Source: Kiritimatiellia bacterium (GTDB taxonomy: Bacteria; Verrucomicrobiota; Kiritimatiellia; RFP12; UBA1067). From it: a stretch of DNA of 38,427 nucleotides. This document shows positions 9,901 to 16,053 of the stretch, piece by piece. The position numbers and the translations under genes are program-made. The notes below the pieces were generated by a model, which worked only from the letters and a program-made list of their open reading frames with translations, was not told the DNA's origin and made no database searches. The stretch covers positions 1-38,427 of the forward strand of contig JAQIBS010000179.1 in assembly GCA_027858965.1 (NCBI GenBank). The letters run 5' to 3'. Every line of letters starts with the position of its first letter. The first letter of the stretch is position 1.

Positions 9901-11055
9901 TCGGATAACACCGGCGGTTTCGGCACGCTGGATATGAGTGGAACTTTCACTCGTCCCCTGGGCGATGGTCCCGGAGAGGTCTGCTGGAAACAATATCCCG
10001 CCTTCGGCTCTCTGTATGGTGGTTTCTCCGCTTATGGCGGCGACCTGACCGTGAACCTGCATGGCGATGGCCGCACCCTGGAGTGGGGCTCTGCCGGTCT
10101 GCCCTCTGGCTCAGTTCTTTATCTGCAGAATCGTATGGCAAATAACGAGCTGACCTTCATGAATGGCATCGACCTGAACGGCCTGCAGACGCCGCATATA
10201 CGGGTCTCCACCGATCTGGAAAAAATTGCGCATTTCACCGGTGTAATCTCCGACAGTGTCGGTGGCGGAACACTGATTAAAGGCGGCCAGGGCATTCTTA
10301 TACTGGAGCAGAGCCCGACATTCGATGGTACACTTTCCATTTTATCCGGAACCGTGAGGTTGGCGCAGGGTGTGTCGCTGAATACGCTCTCAGAAGTTTC
10401 GATAACAGGTGACGGTAAAGCGCTTGAGGTCATGGGTACGCAGGATGTACAGAATGTAACCTGTAAGATCACCGGCACCGGCTCTGTGACCGTCTCTGAT
10501 GGCGGCACCACCGTGATGAGCGGCACCAACACCTATTCGGGTACAACCGTGGTAGCCAACGAATCAACCCTGCTGGTCAACGGAGAACATAACGGCGGTG
10601 GCGATTATGATGTGACGGGAACACTGGGCGGCACCGGCGTAATTGCACCGGCCGCGGGAAGTACCATTACATTTGGGCCGGGATCGGTTATCTCTCCCGC
10701 CGGTCCGGGAGCCATCGGCACACTCACCCTGGGATCTGCAGCAACAACCAATACAGTAGCGCTGAGCAATACCACACTTGAAATTGATCTCGATACAGTA
10801 TCCGCTGACAAATTGGTTGTGGCAGGTGATCTGAATATTAGCGGCAGTTCATCTGTAAACCTCCTCTCAACAGACGAAGGTCTACTGGCCAGCCTGCGCG
10901 GCACAGCCATCACTATCTGTGAATGGACCGGCGACAAGGCCGGCTCTTTCATTGCCAACACCAATGTGGAAGGCTGGAAGGTAATAGAAAATCTTTCAGC
11001 CAAAACCATTGCCCTGTCGTATCTCTCACCGGGCACGGTTATTCTGCTGCGGTAG
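6988..11055 (+). CDS. Secreted autotransporter-associated beta-strand repeat protein (1355 aa)
   Basis: I start this at 6988, where AGGAG lies six bases upstream and the product begins with a clean signal peptide (MKQKINVLCIVLVASFALVSEA). An upstream in-frame ATG at 6913 would bury that signal. The mature protein opens with the W-x-N-AANW module and continues as glycine/threonine-rich beta-solenoid repeats of the autotransporter-associated type, such as FTKMGGGTWQVTQPNTFDST near residue 520. Around residues 430-510 is an inserted GSGSNATAVAI..VTCPGEGY domain seen in other verrucomicrobial-type repeat proteins. No beta-barrel translocator follows. The last 100 residues form a terminal domain ending SPGTVILLR, shared with the genes at 11195 and 20626. 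Likely an extracellular adhesin or polysaccharide-binding scaffold; partner and ligand unknown. It follows the GH28-like gene and may be cotranscribed with it. Confidence 0.82.
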   Translation: MKQKINVLCIVLVASFALVSEADRTWLPTAGGNYEWQNAANWSDGVVAGTVSSDQAQMRTTGQTGGDQTINLSLAVNLDSFYPGSFDVSPYAQIFTGESISPSTNFRVMGGNAVFENTVNLSGGDHYIGFVFKAGLTLRESGLLSLANGAHLSVGRRFSTSYPGGPGALFIDDDATFRMRGSGHFVVAYNTISGTTLSPGKVWQSGGLFDAEAYWRLGVNADGYYRLDGGTVELPALTVQSHRVGEGAPKYAFLHISDGTFNLSGSTMQFDLGSQTASTTAPAYSEVYLDGGVLNASYRPIVIASWITGASDTIPHEATLTVNGDAKLYARNIGLGNTASPAARAVLNLNGGLCSLSYYLSVFGGANNQAFLNFNGGTLQWRSGPGTGSNSPLGSTPYDIAIYGDGGTLDTTYTTIMTDKPFRSAKGYGVESVNLSIGGSDYGAAPRVVLSGGSGSNATAVAIMNRDGSVERVAVTCPGEGYLVGDTLTASFQTSSGYGSGASASVTLAENTPGTFTKMGGGTWQVTQPNTFDSTVHMTDGYLNLTGSGSFPDLSVLKLTGGVFQPSSNLNDRVNSEAVLELAGGGYEPFYRSVLPDSGLTNTQHFAALNGQPGLAGFQSTGGSGTSELFFDDYNRTGSMIGFTPTSSNRLWLADDVLTNGSPISPSSVSPVVAGFMTADGLNLLERDPVSGNLQIASLTDVANADANFLVPGGVTNVSDTTVNSVVFDNLSNNAEVYFQTSGEVELQSGMILSRSRLGTVKRVGTLAGGTLTTEVPGGMVIYDRESNDRREISGYGGRYLISTSLADPAPATPMAVTIAGGRFSSVSGSLVRFMEDNTFSGGLYLANGGLWYDGDAMLGAAGSPVIASGYCALRPSGSVLETAADRPIEIRENSSLQLLGTAGDCQVASRIRGPISGGGALFTGEYAGSGYKTVTELTGDNNAFAGSYYVFGALRATEGMGLSTNANIRFSDNTGGFGTLDMSGTFTRPLGDGPGEVCWKQYPAFGSLYGGFSAYGGDLTVNLHGDGRTLEWGSAGLPSGSVLYLQNRMANNELTFMNGIDLNGLQTPHIRVSTDLEKIAHFTGVISDSVGGGTLIKGGQGILILEQSPTFDGTLSILSGTVRLAQGVSLNTLSEVSITGDGKALEVMGTQDVQNVTCKITGTGSVTVSDGGTTVMSGTNTYSGTTVVANESTLLVNGEHNGGGDYDVTGTLGGTGVIAPAAGSTITFGPGSVISPAGPGAIGTLTLGSAATTNTVALSNTTLEIDLDTVSADKLVVAGDLNISGSSSVNLLSTDEGLLASLRGTAITICEWTGDKAGSFIANTNVEGWKVIENLSAKTIALSYLSPGTVILLR

Positions 11056-11107
11056 TTGCTTTAGCACTAATCACGCTGTTTATCCCCGTGGGAGAGGACA
11101 AGGAGGA

Positions 11108-11153
11108 AGGCAGTCGCTATGCGGCTGCCTAGTCGGCCACGTAGTGACCGACT
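11108..11153 (+). terminator. Two adjacent hairpins in the 11056-11194 gap
   Basis: Hairpin one pairs AGGCAGTCGC (11108-11117) with GCGGCTGCCT (11121-11130), with a TAT loop and one G-T wobble. Hairpin two pairs AGTCGG with CCGACT (11131-11153) around an inner CAC-GTA-GTG. No T-run follows, so termination is uncertain; mRNA stabilisation or a REP-like element is equally possible. Confidence 0.5.
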
Positions 11154-11194
11154 TCCTGTCATGCGTTGTGGGCGAAACACGCTTTAGGAAAAAT

Positions 11195-12631
11195 ATGATT
11201 TTCAACAAACTGATCTCCCTCTCTGTAGTTGCCGCATGGACGGCAACCTCATTCGCAATCTCTCCCAACGATGTTGCCGGCTCTACCGACAGTGATCGCA
11301 TTGAGGCGGCGATTGCCGCTGCTGTTACCAGTGGAGAGAATGAGGTTGTCATTCCTGAAAACAACCAGCGAACCGGTCAGGATATCTGGTTGATCGACCG
11401 GGCTATCCTTCTGCCTTCAAATCTGAGACTGGTTCTGGATGACTGTCTTGTACGTCTCTCCCCTGGCACGCAGGATAACATCATCCGCAATACGGGAACC
11501 ATGGAGATTCCCATGGTGGCTAACACCAATATTACGATTGTCGGGCAGGGCAACGCAGTGCTGAGCGGTGGTACTGAGGTGCACTTTGATCCGCCGGGGG
11601 ATAAAAGCGGCTGGCGCACCATCGGCATCCTGCTTTACAACACGCAGAATTTTGATCTGAAAAGCTTTACTATGGAAGAGACCCAGGCATGGGCGATTTC
11701 CATGGAAAACGGCTGTGCCTACGGCTCTGTATCCAACATCACCTTTAGCAACACCACCCCGTATATCAATCAGGACGGTGTGGATGTCCGCAAGGGGTGT
11801 CATCACATTACAATCCAGGACATCTTCGGTATCACCGGTGATGACTCCGTGGCACTGACCGGGCTGCGTTCCTCTCTGGATGGATCAGTCACAAGCCGGA
11901 TGCAGGTTGGCGATGCCTATCCTGCCGCCTCCGATGATATTCACGACATCATCGTGCGTAATGTCAGAACCTACATGGTCGGTGGCAACCATACCGTACG
12001 TCTATTGAACCATGACGGCATCAAGCTCTACAATATCTCCATCAGCGATGTCTATGATCTGTCCGTCTCCGGGCAGGTGCGTGCTGCGGCTGGGTTAAAA
12101 ATCGGTGACGTCAATTATTCGACACTCGCACTCAATCAACTCGGAGAGACTTACAATATCTTTGCAACTAACATTAACAGCCGGGCCACCAGCGTGGTGT
12201 TGATTCAGGGAACGCTCCAGGATGCCGTTCTGTGTGATCTTAAACCTTTTGATGGCGCTGTGCCTTTGGTTGTCGGCACCATGCCCACGCAGAATGTGGT
12301 GGTCTGCTCATCGCTGACTGGACCGGCCTCTGTTCAAATGAATGGTGCTGTTCTTGAGGCCGATATCTCATCCTCGGCATGTGACACACTGACCATCAAA
12401 GGAGATCTGATTATTTCAGGCGATACGCGGGTCGAGGTGCTGACCTCCGACCTCTCAGTTCTTAAGGAGTGCAAAGGCAATATATATGCTGTCTGCACCT
12501 GGTCAGGAGAAAAAACTGGCAGCTTTCAAAGAAAAACTAATCTTTCCGGTTGGTTCATTGAAGAGGACCTGCCGTCCCAGAAGATTAATCTGGTCTATCG
12601 CGATGCCGGTACAATTATATTTTTAAATTAA
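11195..12631 (+). CDS. GH28-like beta-helix protein with repeat-protein C-terminal domain (paralogue 2)
   Basis: The 478-residue product starts at 11195, where AGGA precedes the ATG and a signal peptide (MIFNKLISLSVVAAWTATSFA) follows; longer in-frame starts read through hairpin DNA. Residues 25-370 are a beta-helix closely matching the gene at 5771, with the same residue numbers for key aspartates: D194 and D197 in NQDGVDV, D216 and D217 in GDDSVAL, and H266 in GGNHTVRLL. Residues 375-478 are an extra domain resembling the C-terminus of the neighbouring repeat protein (TWSGEKTGSF, then GW, then a final strand AGTIIFLN). It looks like a local fusion of an enzyme-like helix with the repeat protein's tail. 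Its role is probably extracellular polysaccharide binding or cleavage; activity is uncertain because the GH28 RIK motif is replaced by LKIGD. Confidence 0.8.
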   Translation: MIFNKLISLSVVAAWTATSFAISPNDVAGSTDSDRIEAAIAAAVTSGENEVVIPENNQRTGQDIWLIDRAILLPSNLRLVLDDCLVRLSPGTQDNIIRNTGTMEIPMVANTNITIVGQGNAVLSGGTEVHFDPPGDKSGWRTIGILLYNTQNFDLKSFTMEETQAWAISMENGCAYGSVSNITFSNTTPYINQDGVDVRKGCHHITIQDIFGITGDDSVALTGLRSSLDGSVTSRMQVGDAYPAASDDIHDIIVRNVRTYMVGGNHTVRLLNHDGIKLYNISISDVYDLSVSGQVRAAAGLKIGDVNYSTLALNQLGETYNIFATNINSRATSVVLIQGTLQDAVLCDLKPFDGAVPLVVGTMPTQNVVVCSSLTGPASVQMNGAVLEADISSSACDTLTIKGDLIISGDTRVEVLTSDLSVLKECKGNIYAVCTWSGEKTGSFQRKTNLSGWFIEEDLPSQKINLVYRDAGTIIFLN

Positions 12632-12757
12632 AATCATTTCCTGCATCAAGCGCCCGACCCCGGCCACAACACCACTGTCGCTTTGACCGATCACATAGAG
12701 CTCGGATTTCTGCATGTCAACCAAAATGCTGTATCCATCTGGCCCAACGGGGCTTAA
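12626..12757 (-). pseudogene. Remnant of a glycoside hydrolase N-terminal domain
   Basis: The minus strand reads about 40 open codons including GPDGYSILVDMQKSEL, followed by LYVIGQSDSGVVAGVGRLMQ. This is the strand-helix pattern of the small N-terminal domain before the catalytic barrel in GH20, GH67 and similar families (a GxEGY..I strand, then a G..YGVxxLL helix). No start, catalytic domain or ribosome-binding site remains. One side is cut by the REP-like cluster and the other runs into the stop of the gene at 11195. I read it as a fragment of a deleted enzyme; the exact family is not determinable. Confidence 0.5.
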
Positions 12758-12766
12758 TCACCGTAG

Positions 12767-12943
12767 CCCCGGGTAGCGCCCGGGGGCACGGAGCTAAACA
12801 ACATGTGGCCTGAAAGGTCACTTCAGCATCATATTGAGGTGCCCCATCAGGGCACATAACAATCAATCCATACCCCAGGGCGCTGCCCTGGGCTAGTATT
12901 GAATTGCCCTTTCAGGGCAATAAAGCCCATCGGTTTATAACCG
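12767..12943. repeat. REP-like cluster of five or six hairpins
   Basis: Successive palindromes: CCCCGGG/CCCGGGG (12767-12785), GGCCT/AGGTC (12807-12819, one wobble), GTGCCC/GGGCAC (12839-12855), CCCAGGGC/GCCCTGGG (12874-12892), TTGCCCT/AGGGCAA (12904-12920) and CGGTT/AACCG (12931-12943). Spacing is irregular and loops are 3-5 nt. This matches REP/BIME-type extragenic elements mobilised by Y1-type transposases in other bacteria. No transposase gene is in the window. Confidence 0.75.
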
Positions 12944-12946
12944 GAC

Positions 12947-13539
12947 CTAAGCGGTAGCAATTCCTGATTTGAGTTGGCGAATCTCGCATATAAGAGCGAT
13001 GCTTATCACCAGAAATCCGACCACATCACAGAATGGGTATGCCAGCCAGACTCCGTCAACTCCCAAGAAGCGCGGAAGAAAGTAGAGGGCCGGCATCAGG
13101 ATTAAGATACTTCTGGTGATATTGAGCCAGATACTGAATATTGCGCCCATTGCACCAATGGCAACCTCTCCGCTGTAGTGCAGCATCTGTTTGTTGAGGG
13201 CAATCACAATAGTACTGGCGATCAGCTGACTGATAAACGGGGAGAGCCCAATGGTTACCAGAGGATATGTCAGATGCCATCGGAGCCGCATGTTTCTAAA
13301 GTGCAGTGTGAGGGCGCGATGTTTTCCAACGCGGAAATGCATGATAATCCAGGTGGCGGATACCATCTTTGATATGCCTGTGGCCAGTGCGGCACCCAGT
13401 ATTCCCATATTTAAAGGTCGATAATGTTATATAACGTGAAAGCCGCAATCCCGACAGTGGCAGGGGTGCTGTAGCGGATTAACAACCGGTAGATGTTCTC
13501 CTGGTCGAATTCGCGGCTTTTCTGGTGAATCTTTTTCAT
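12947..13539 (-). pseudogene. MATE-family efflux transporter, decayed with two internal deletions
   Basis: Read on the minus strand, the ATG at 13537-13539 opens a 42-codon frame ending IRYSTPATVGIAAFTLYNIIDL, the classic first helix of a MATE multidrug/Na+ antiporter, then a TAA at 13411-13413. Reading resumes in another frame at 13408 with GILGAALATGISKMVSATW and continues to AIGAMGAIFSIW. It then jumps directly to SILILMPALYFLPRFLGVDG and VWLAYPFCDVVGF near the normal C-terminus. A full MATE protein is about 450 residues; here only about 195 codons remain, so both the region after helix 1 and most of the second half are missing. The result cannot make a working transporter. An AT-rich gap (13540-13632) separates it from a divergent gene. 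Confidence 0.85.
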
Positions 13540-13551
13540 GAGCGCTAACTG

Positions 13552-13587
13552 TAACAAAAGAAAGGAGAACTATAATTTTTTTTGTTA
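13552..13587. repeat. Inverted repeat in the divergent intergenic gap
   Basis: TAACAAAA (13552-13559) and TTTTGTTA (13580-13587) form an 8-bp inverted repeat between the MATE pseudogene start and the truncated gene at 13633. It could be an operator or part of a divergent promoter; nothing else supports either reading. Confidence 0.4.
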
Positions 13588-13632
13588 TCCTTCTAACCAC
13601 ATAAGCGACTAAATGAAAAAAATGAGTATATT

Positions 13633-14439
13633 ATGGATTTATTTGAACAGTTACGTGGTTCACCACATGTTTGGCAAAACAGCACCGTCGTTCCAGCGGA
13701 TAAGCCTTTTTTCGTGATTACCCCCGGAGAGCGTGGGGCATCTGTTGCGATTGTTGATAAGAAAGGGCGGCCATGGAGTCATAGCTACCAGTTCTTTCAG
13801 GGGGCGGTGCGCGAGGCTCTCAAGGCGGTAGAGACGGTACAGCTTCAAAGTTCGGCTGGATTTACATGGGAAGAGAGCGGCGATGAAATTCTGCTTGCCG
13901 AGAATGAACACCTGATGAGGTTGCTGGATCGTACGGGGAGGCTTTTCAACTCTGAGATGAGACCAATCACGGTTGAAGAGAAACAGGGGAAGGTTGTTGT
14001 TGCTCTGGAGCGGGATGGCGACGCTTTTCAGGCATCTCTTTATCTGCGTAAAGAAGGAGAGCGTTTTTCTGATTTTGAGTTGTTGACGGATGCGTATCTT
14101 CTGGTGAATGGTAAGCAGATCATCAAGGTTGCGCCGATGGGTTATGGGTTTATTAATCTGCCGCTGTTTGCAACTCGGGTGCAGGCTGATGAGTTGTCCC
14201 GTTATCTTACTTTACTTTATTCAACACTTGATATGGTTGATCTGGATTATGAGGGGTATAGCTGTGTGGAGGGGCGCTCCCGTGAGGTGGAGAACTGCAT
14301 TATTTTTGAAGAGAGTGATAAACGGGGAGAGACAAACTGCAGAGCACTGTTTTTTGAAGCTTCCTCTTCAACACCCTATCGGGTATATAATCATTCATTT
14401 TTATGCTTGTTATACCCGATGGGGTACGATACTATGTGA
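13633..14439 (+). pseudogene. Probable truncated N-terminal region of a SNF2-type helicase
   Basis: This 268-codon frame has no catalytic motifs. Its text (ITPGERGASVAIVDKKGRPWSHSYQF, KVAPMGYGFINLPLFATRV, then LSRYLTLLYSTLDMVDLDYEGY) resembles, from memory, the poorly characterised N-terminal domain that precedes the helicase core in SNF2-family proteins of Lentisphaerota and relatives; this identification is moderate. If right, the whole ATPase core is missing. The last 20 or so codons (TPYRVYNHSF onward) are read through the operator array of the toxin-antitoxin module, suggesting that hipBST DNA replaced the rest of the gene. The start at 13633 has no strong ribosome-binding site. It could instead be a short independent gene of unknown function. 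Confidence 0.45.
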
Positions 14440-14467
14440 GTGAATCAATTTTATACCCGATAGGTGA
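14372..14467 (+). promoter_or_regulatory. Triple HipB operator, centres 41 bp apart
   Basis: Three sites follow the plan TACCC-N4-GGGTA: CACCC-TATC-GGGTA (14372-14385), TACCC-GATG-GGGTA (14413-14426) and TACCC-GATA-GGTGA (14454-14467). Their centres are 14378.5, 14419.5 and 14460.5, exactly 41 bp apart. The last ends four bases before the hipB ATG. The outer two also form a 13-bp inverted pair (CCTATCGGGTATA and its complement). The known E. coli hip operators have TATCC/GGATA half-sites, so autoregulation by HipB is the natural reading. Confidence 0.8.
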
Positions 14468-14471
14468 TATT

Positions 14472-14696
14472 ATGACACAGCCTCTGATTATATTTATTAA
14501 AGAGCGACGAAAGGCACTTGGTCTGACTCAGCATGATCTGGCGGATCGGGCAGGGGTCGGTATTCGCTTTATCAGAGAGCTGGAACAGGGAAAGCAATCT
14601 TTACGACTGGATAAGGTGAATCAGGTGCTGGCTCTGTTTGGTCGCAGGATGGAACCAGTGGCTTTCCGCATGGAGGTTGATCATGAGGAGGGCTAA
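14472..14696 (+). CDS. hipB: HipB-like XRE-family antitoxin and autorepressor
   Basis: The 74-residue protein is a single helix-turn-helix domain of the XRE/Cro type: FIKERRKALGLTQHDLADRAGVG, then the recognition region IRFIRELEQGKQSL, then the dimer helix ending LALFGRRMEPVAF. I start it at 14472; an in-frame ATG at 14403 would translate the operators. The ribosome-binding site AGGTG overlaps the third operator, so bound HipB would block both transcription and translation initiation. It overlaps the next gene by 14 bases. In HipBST modules HipB binds DNA and joins the HipS-HipT complex. Confidence 0.9.
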   Translation: MTQPLIIFIKERRKALGLTQHDLADRAGVGIRFIRELEQGKQSLRLDKVNQVLALFGRRMEPVAFRMEVDHEEG

Positions 14697-15015
14697 AATA
14701 CAGTTTCTTGATAAAATTGCCGGGACTCTGGAGGAGAACGATTTCGGCTATACTTTTCAGTACAGCGATGAATACCTCGCCCTCCCGGATGCTGTTCCCG
14801 TCAGTTTGTCGCTGCCTTTGACATCGCAACCATATACAGATAAGCGCCTCTTCCCTTTTTTTGATGGATTAATACCTGAGGGGTGGCTGCTGGATATTGC
14901 TGAGCAAACCTGGAAGCTTGAATCGCGTGACAGGATGGGGCTTTTATTGGCCTGTTGTCACGACTGCATTGGTGCTGTTAGCGTTTTGAGAGCGGAGGTG
15001 TTGAGTGAACAGTGA
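14683..15015 (+). CDS. hipS: HipS-like small antitoxin (detached HipA N-terminal subdomain)
   Basis: The 110-residue product equals the N-terminal subdomain-1 of HipA as a separate protein: GTLEENDFGYTFQYSDEYL, then PVSLSLPLTSQPY, then LFPFFDGLIPEGWLLDIAEQ and the DRMGLLLACCHDCIGAVSV end. GGAGG lies 5-6 bases before the ATG at 14683. In the E. coli HipBST system the short HipS is the antitoxin and a conserved tryptophan is reported to enter the kinase site; W68 in PEGW is the likely counterpart here. It overlaps hipB by 14 bases and hipT by 11, consistent with strict co-translation. The split is not an error: both ends have normal starts, stops and ribosome-binding sites. Confidence 0.88.
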   Translation: MRRAKIQFLDKIAGTLEENDFGYTFQYSDEYLALPDAVPVSLSLPLTSQPYTDKRLFPFFDGLIPEGWLLDIAEQTWKLESRDRMGLLLACCHDCIGAVSVLRAEVLSEQ

Positions 15016-15952
15016 AAAAAAATGCTATATCTGCCTTCAAACATTGCAGGCCGGACAATCCATTTACCACCCCGCTTGCTGCAAAAAACTTTTCAGCTCC
15101 TCTATCCCTCCGAAGCTGCCCTACACATGGAGTCAGCTTAATGAAATGGCTGAGAGCATAATCCGGCGGCAGGTGACAGTTCCCGGTGTGCAGCCAAAGC
15201 TTTCATTGCATCTAGAGCGCAAGGGCGTATCGCGTCCAGCACGTTTTACGCTGGTTTCCATGGAGGGGGGCTATATATTAAAACCGCCGGTTCGGGAATA
15301 TCCAAATATGCCCGAGCTTGAACACCTGACAATGTTGATGGCATCGGAATTGGGCATTGCCACCGCCGAGTGTGGTCTGATAGATCTGGAGGATGGACAG
15401 AGGTCATATATTACCCGGCGCATGGATCGTCAGAACGGAAAGAAACTGCATATGGAGGATATGTGTCAGCTGACTGATCGTATCACCGAGCAGAAGTATC
15501 GAGGATCGATGGAACAAATTGGAAAGGCTGTTCTTAAATACTGCAGCAACCCGGTTTTTGACACACTGCGCCTTTTTGAACTGACTCTGTTTTGTTTTCT
15601 CACAGGTAACTCAGACATGCATTTGAAGAATTTTTCTCTTCTATATACTCCGGGAGGAGAGGTGCAACTCTCACCGGCGTATGATCTGCTTCCGACAAAC
15701 CTGCTGCTGCCTGAGGATACCGAAGAGAGCGCCCTGACGATCAATGGCAAGAAGAAGAAACTAAACTTAAACGACTTCTTCAGATTTGGTTCAACTCTGC
15801 GACTGACAGAGGTTCAGGTTCAGAATGCATTAAAGCGAACATTTCGCAACCTGGAAAATGCGGTCGGTTTAATTGAGCAGGGGTTTTGCACTGCCGAAAT
15901 GAAAGAGCGATATCACTCATTAATTATTGAGAGATCGAAACGGCTGAAATAG
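15005..15952 (+). CDS. hipT: HipT-like serine/threonine kinase toxin (HipA core kinase)
   Basis: The 315-residue protein starts with GTG at 15005, with GGAGG six bases upstream. An N-terminal cysteine/histidine cluster (CYICLQTL, then YHPACCKKLF) looks like a small zinc ribbon, as in many HipT proteins. The glycine-rich loop VPGVQPKLSLHLERKG is near residue 58, the catalytic loop FLTGNSDMHLKNFSLLY is near residue 200, and the metal motif is LSPAYDLLPT near residue 220. All kinase elements appear intact. The E. coli relative phosphorylates tryptophanyl-tRNA synthetase; HipA targets glutamyl-tRNA synthetase. The target here is unknown. HipS and HipB would neutralise it. No terminator is visible after the stop. 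Confidence 0.9.
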   Translation: MNSEKKCYICLQTLQAGQSIYHPACCKKLFSSSIPPKLPYTWSQLNEMAESIIRRQVTVPGVQPKLSLHLERKGVSRPARFTLVSMEGGYILKPPVREYPNMPELEHLTMLMASELGIATAECGLIDLEDGQRSYITRRMDRQNGKKLHMEDMCQLTDRITEQKYRGSMEQIGKAVLKYCSNPVFDTLRLFELTLFCFLTGNSDMHLKNFSLLYTPGGEVQLSPAYDLLPTNLLLPEDTEESALTINGKKKKLNLNDFFRFGSTLRLTEVQVQNALKRTFRNLENAVGLIEQGFCTAEMKERYHSLIIERSKRLK

Positions 15953-16005
15953 AACCATTAACGATTAAATCAATTTCCGATGCTTGTAGAGGTGGATGGA
16001 AATGC

Positions 16006-16053
16006 CGGAAACTGGATTGCGGGTAAAACCCGCAGAGAAAGAGGAATTAGCTG
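16006..16053 (+). promoter_or_regulatory. Conserved leader hairpin with Shine-Dalgarno (copy 1)
   Basis: TGCGGGT (16018-16024) pairs with ACCCGCA (16028-16034) around an AAA loop, preceded by ACTGGA and followed by AGAGAAAGAGGAATTA and the start codon. Nearly the same layout precedes the gene at 35523. The hairpin ends about 19 bases before the ATG, so it sits in the 5' leader. Confidence 0.65.

Noticed and set aside
12947..13408. A small intact membrane protein on the minus strand
   Set aside because: The text matches internal and C-terminal MATE segments joined across a deletion, and the N-terminal helix is found just upstream in another frame, so it is a pseudogene.
14683..15952. A frameshifted or split single hipA gene
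   Set aside because: Both parts have proper ribosome-binding sites, short overlaps and domain borders identical to HipS and HipT, so a natural three-gene module is the better reading.
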